Assembly (NCBI GenBank): GCA_022494885.1
Contig: JAGVSM010001368.1
Coordinates: forward strand, 62,001 to 126,000
Direction of reading: 5' to 3'
Source of the DNA: Micrasema longulum
Taxonomy: Eukaryota > Arthropoda > Insecta > Trichoptera > Brachycentridae
DNA length: 64,000 nt
Positions within the stretch are counted from its first letter, which is position 1; the number at the start of each line of letters is the position of its first letter. This document shows positions 62,211 through 64,000 of this stretch, in pieces. The notes beneath the pieces were generated by a model that was not told the origin of the DNA, ran no database searches, and saw only the letters and a list, made by a program, of their open reading frames with translations. The position numbers were made by a program, and so were the translations under genes.

Positions 62211-62439
62211 TAACTAAAAAATAGTATGAATAATTACAGTTATAAAAGTGTTGAGTACAGTCCCAATAGCCTGTTTTTTTTTAGTGTTAAAGAAAATCTT
62301 GAAAATTTATCTTCTTTGTTGAGATTTTGATATATATCAAATGCATAATAATGCATTTAAAAGTTTTTAAAAAATTACTTAAGATTTAAAAATCTTAAGT
62401 CTTAAAATATAAAAGGGATTTTAATTTAATAATCAAATA

Positions 62440-63535
62440 ATGGGGTATTTAGGTACTACGCCAAGTCACTTCAACATCAGGATTCTTTAGTTAACCACTA
62501 AAACAGATGTGTATATCTTCCTCCATAAATAGATAAATCATGTTGAATTTAACTAACATTGTGGGGTAATTTTTGCAACAAGTAACTTCAAAATCAGCAT
62601 TTTTGTATCTTCCTCCATAAATGCTATAAATAGACAATTTAGGGTGGGGCGATAATTTTTTGTACGAATTTCGAAATGAAAGGGGTCTAAAAAGTTGCCT
62701 TTTGGATTACTCAGAATGCAAAAAATATTTTAAAAAATATTCGATCCTACTTTTGGCCCTCAACCAGAGCTAGAAGTTTTCGAAAAGGTCGATTTTTTGG
62801 AGTAAACCCACTGTCATTTCGTATTTAAGTAAGAAAATCAGTCTAATTAAATGTTATAATGTGTATTAAATCTTATTAAATGAGTATTTAAGGGCGTGAG
62901 TTGCACTTTGTTTTGTAATGAATGGGTGGCATTTTTTTAATGGTCCATTGTTATCATCAAAATTAGCTAGGCGCTCGACGGAATCAGTTCCGCGGAGTGT
63001 AAACTTTTTGCATTTCGGTAGTTTTAAAGCGTGTTCGAATTTATAATGTAATTAAGTTTTTTATTTACTGACAAAAAATAATTTTATCAATATGGATAAT
63101 TAACAAAATGTTCAGACAATGATAAACTTCAAATCTCGGTTAAGGGCCAAAAGTAGTATGGAATATTTTTTTAAATAATTTTTACGTTCAATGTGATATA
63201 AAATGCAACTTTTTAGACCCCTTTCACTTTGATGTCTAAAAAAATAAAAAACCTCATACATCATCGGGCCACTCTAATGGACATGCTGTGATTCATTCAA
63301 ATCATATTATTATGATTTGAACGCATGACTCGTCTATTTGTAGCATTTATGGAGGTAGATAAAAATATGTGCTTTCAGTGAGCAACTTTAAAATGATGAT
63401 TTTGAAATTATCTAAATGTAGTTATTACCCCGCGATATTATGATGATTTGAATGAACGACTTGTCTTTTTGTAGCATTAATGAAGGAAGATGCAAAAATG
63501 TGCTTTAGTGGTTTACACAATAACCCTTAGGTTGG
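62440..63535. mobile_element. Long-arm foldback element, about 1.1 kb
   Basis: The left 330 bases are repeated in reverse at the right: AACCACTAAA, ATCTTCCTCCATAAAT, GAAAGGGGTCTAAAAAGTTG and CTACTTTTGGCCCT all recur as complements. Each arm carries two subterminal copies of CTTCCTCCATAAATGCTA-like words. No transposase seen. Confidence 0.8.
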
Positions 63536-64000
63536 CTACTTGTAATAATTACCACATGTAATTACAAGGAAAAGGGGAGTTAAATCATATCATGCTTTCC
63601 AAATCCAAAAAACAGTTTTAAAATAAGTTTAAACAGATATAAGTTACATTTGTGAGCCATTTCAATGTAATTATTTTTCAAGAAATTTGCAACACACAGT
63701 TATGTTAAGTGAGTTACATGTTGAGTTATTTACAAAATAATTATTTTATACAAACCAGTTGTATACCTTAGCTCCTTTCTCATGTCCCTCATGCTAGAAG
63801 GAAGACAGTATAATAGAAGTAAACACCATATCCCACATTCAGTGCACATAAGAAAGCACACAAGTGTGAAAACAGAGAAAAGTATTTTTACAAATGAAAC
63901 TGGAAAAAAGAAAAGATCAAGAACATGTGTTAAATTTTCAAAGAAAATAGAATATCATATTATCATCACATTTTCACACATAATTTTTTGTACAATTTAA
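63536..64000. other. Right edge, nothing recognised
   Basis: A 72-codon plus-strand frame reaches the edge (SLMLEGRQYNRSKHHIPHSV), but it has no family motif, signal peptide or splice support that I can see. Confidence 0.4.

Overview
The window is A+T-rich eukaryotic DNA that looks like an insect genome. It has long introns with GT-AG boundaries, many decayed LINEs, tRNA-derived SINEs and hairpin (MITE-like) DNA elements, and chitin-binding genes of an arthropod type. I cannot fix the order of insect from sequence alone.

Two protein-coding genes can be assembled, and they point away from each other. The first runs leftward from 23,773 to the left edge. It is an obstructor-B / CPAP3-B cuticle protein: exon 1 (signal peptide) at 23,716-23,773, a 16-kb intron, then exons at 7,529-7,703, 5,115-5,233 and 2,143-2,343. 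These cover the signal peptide, a basic linker and two of the three expected chitin-binding type-2 (CBM14) domains. The third domain must lie left of the window. An Inr (TCAGTC) with a correctly spaced DPE-like AGTTAT sits 63 bases upstream of its ATG. The second gene runs rightward from 40,656 to about 53,945. It has eight inferred exons: a signal peptide, a large single-exon Thr/Ser/Asn/Glu-rich linker of about 530 residues with a degenerate internal repeat, and three C-terminal CBM14 domains. The last coding exon appears to add only C plus TGA, which restores the missing sixth cysteine of the third domain. A short candidate last exon on the minus strand (58,418-58,478) may belong to a third gene entering from the right edge.

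Both genes encode secreted chitin binders, so the window is probably part of a locus for extracellular chitin matrix (cuticle, tracheal lining or peritrophic matrix). The 16.9 kb between the two start codons and the first intron of obst-B hold most of the non-repeat DNA, including a CpG-containing block with four AAGTCAACG motifs and a perfect Grainyhead-type palindrome.

Most of the rest is transposon debris: LINE 3' ends of RTE, CR1/L2 and jockey-like type, two or three SINE families, a roughly 600-690-bp family beginning ACTAGCGGACCCGACAGACG (four copies), a long-arm foldback family (about eight copies), a 242-bp tandem repeat, an internally deleted mariner-like transposase, and several hairpin elements, some nested. 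One MITE is present as a tandem pair, and a related LINE 3' end 18 kb away preserves the empty target site.
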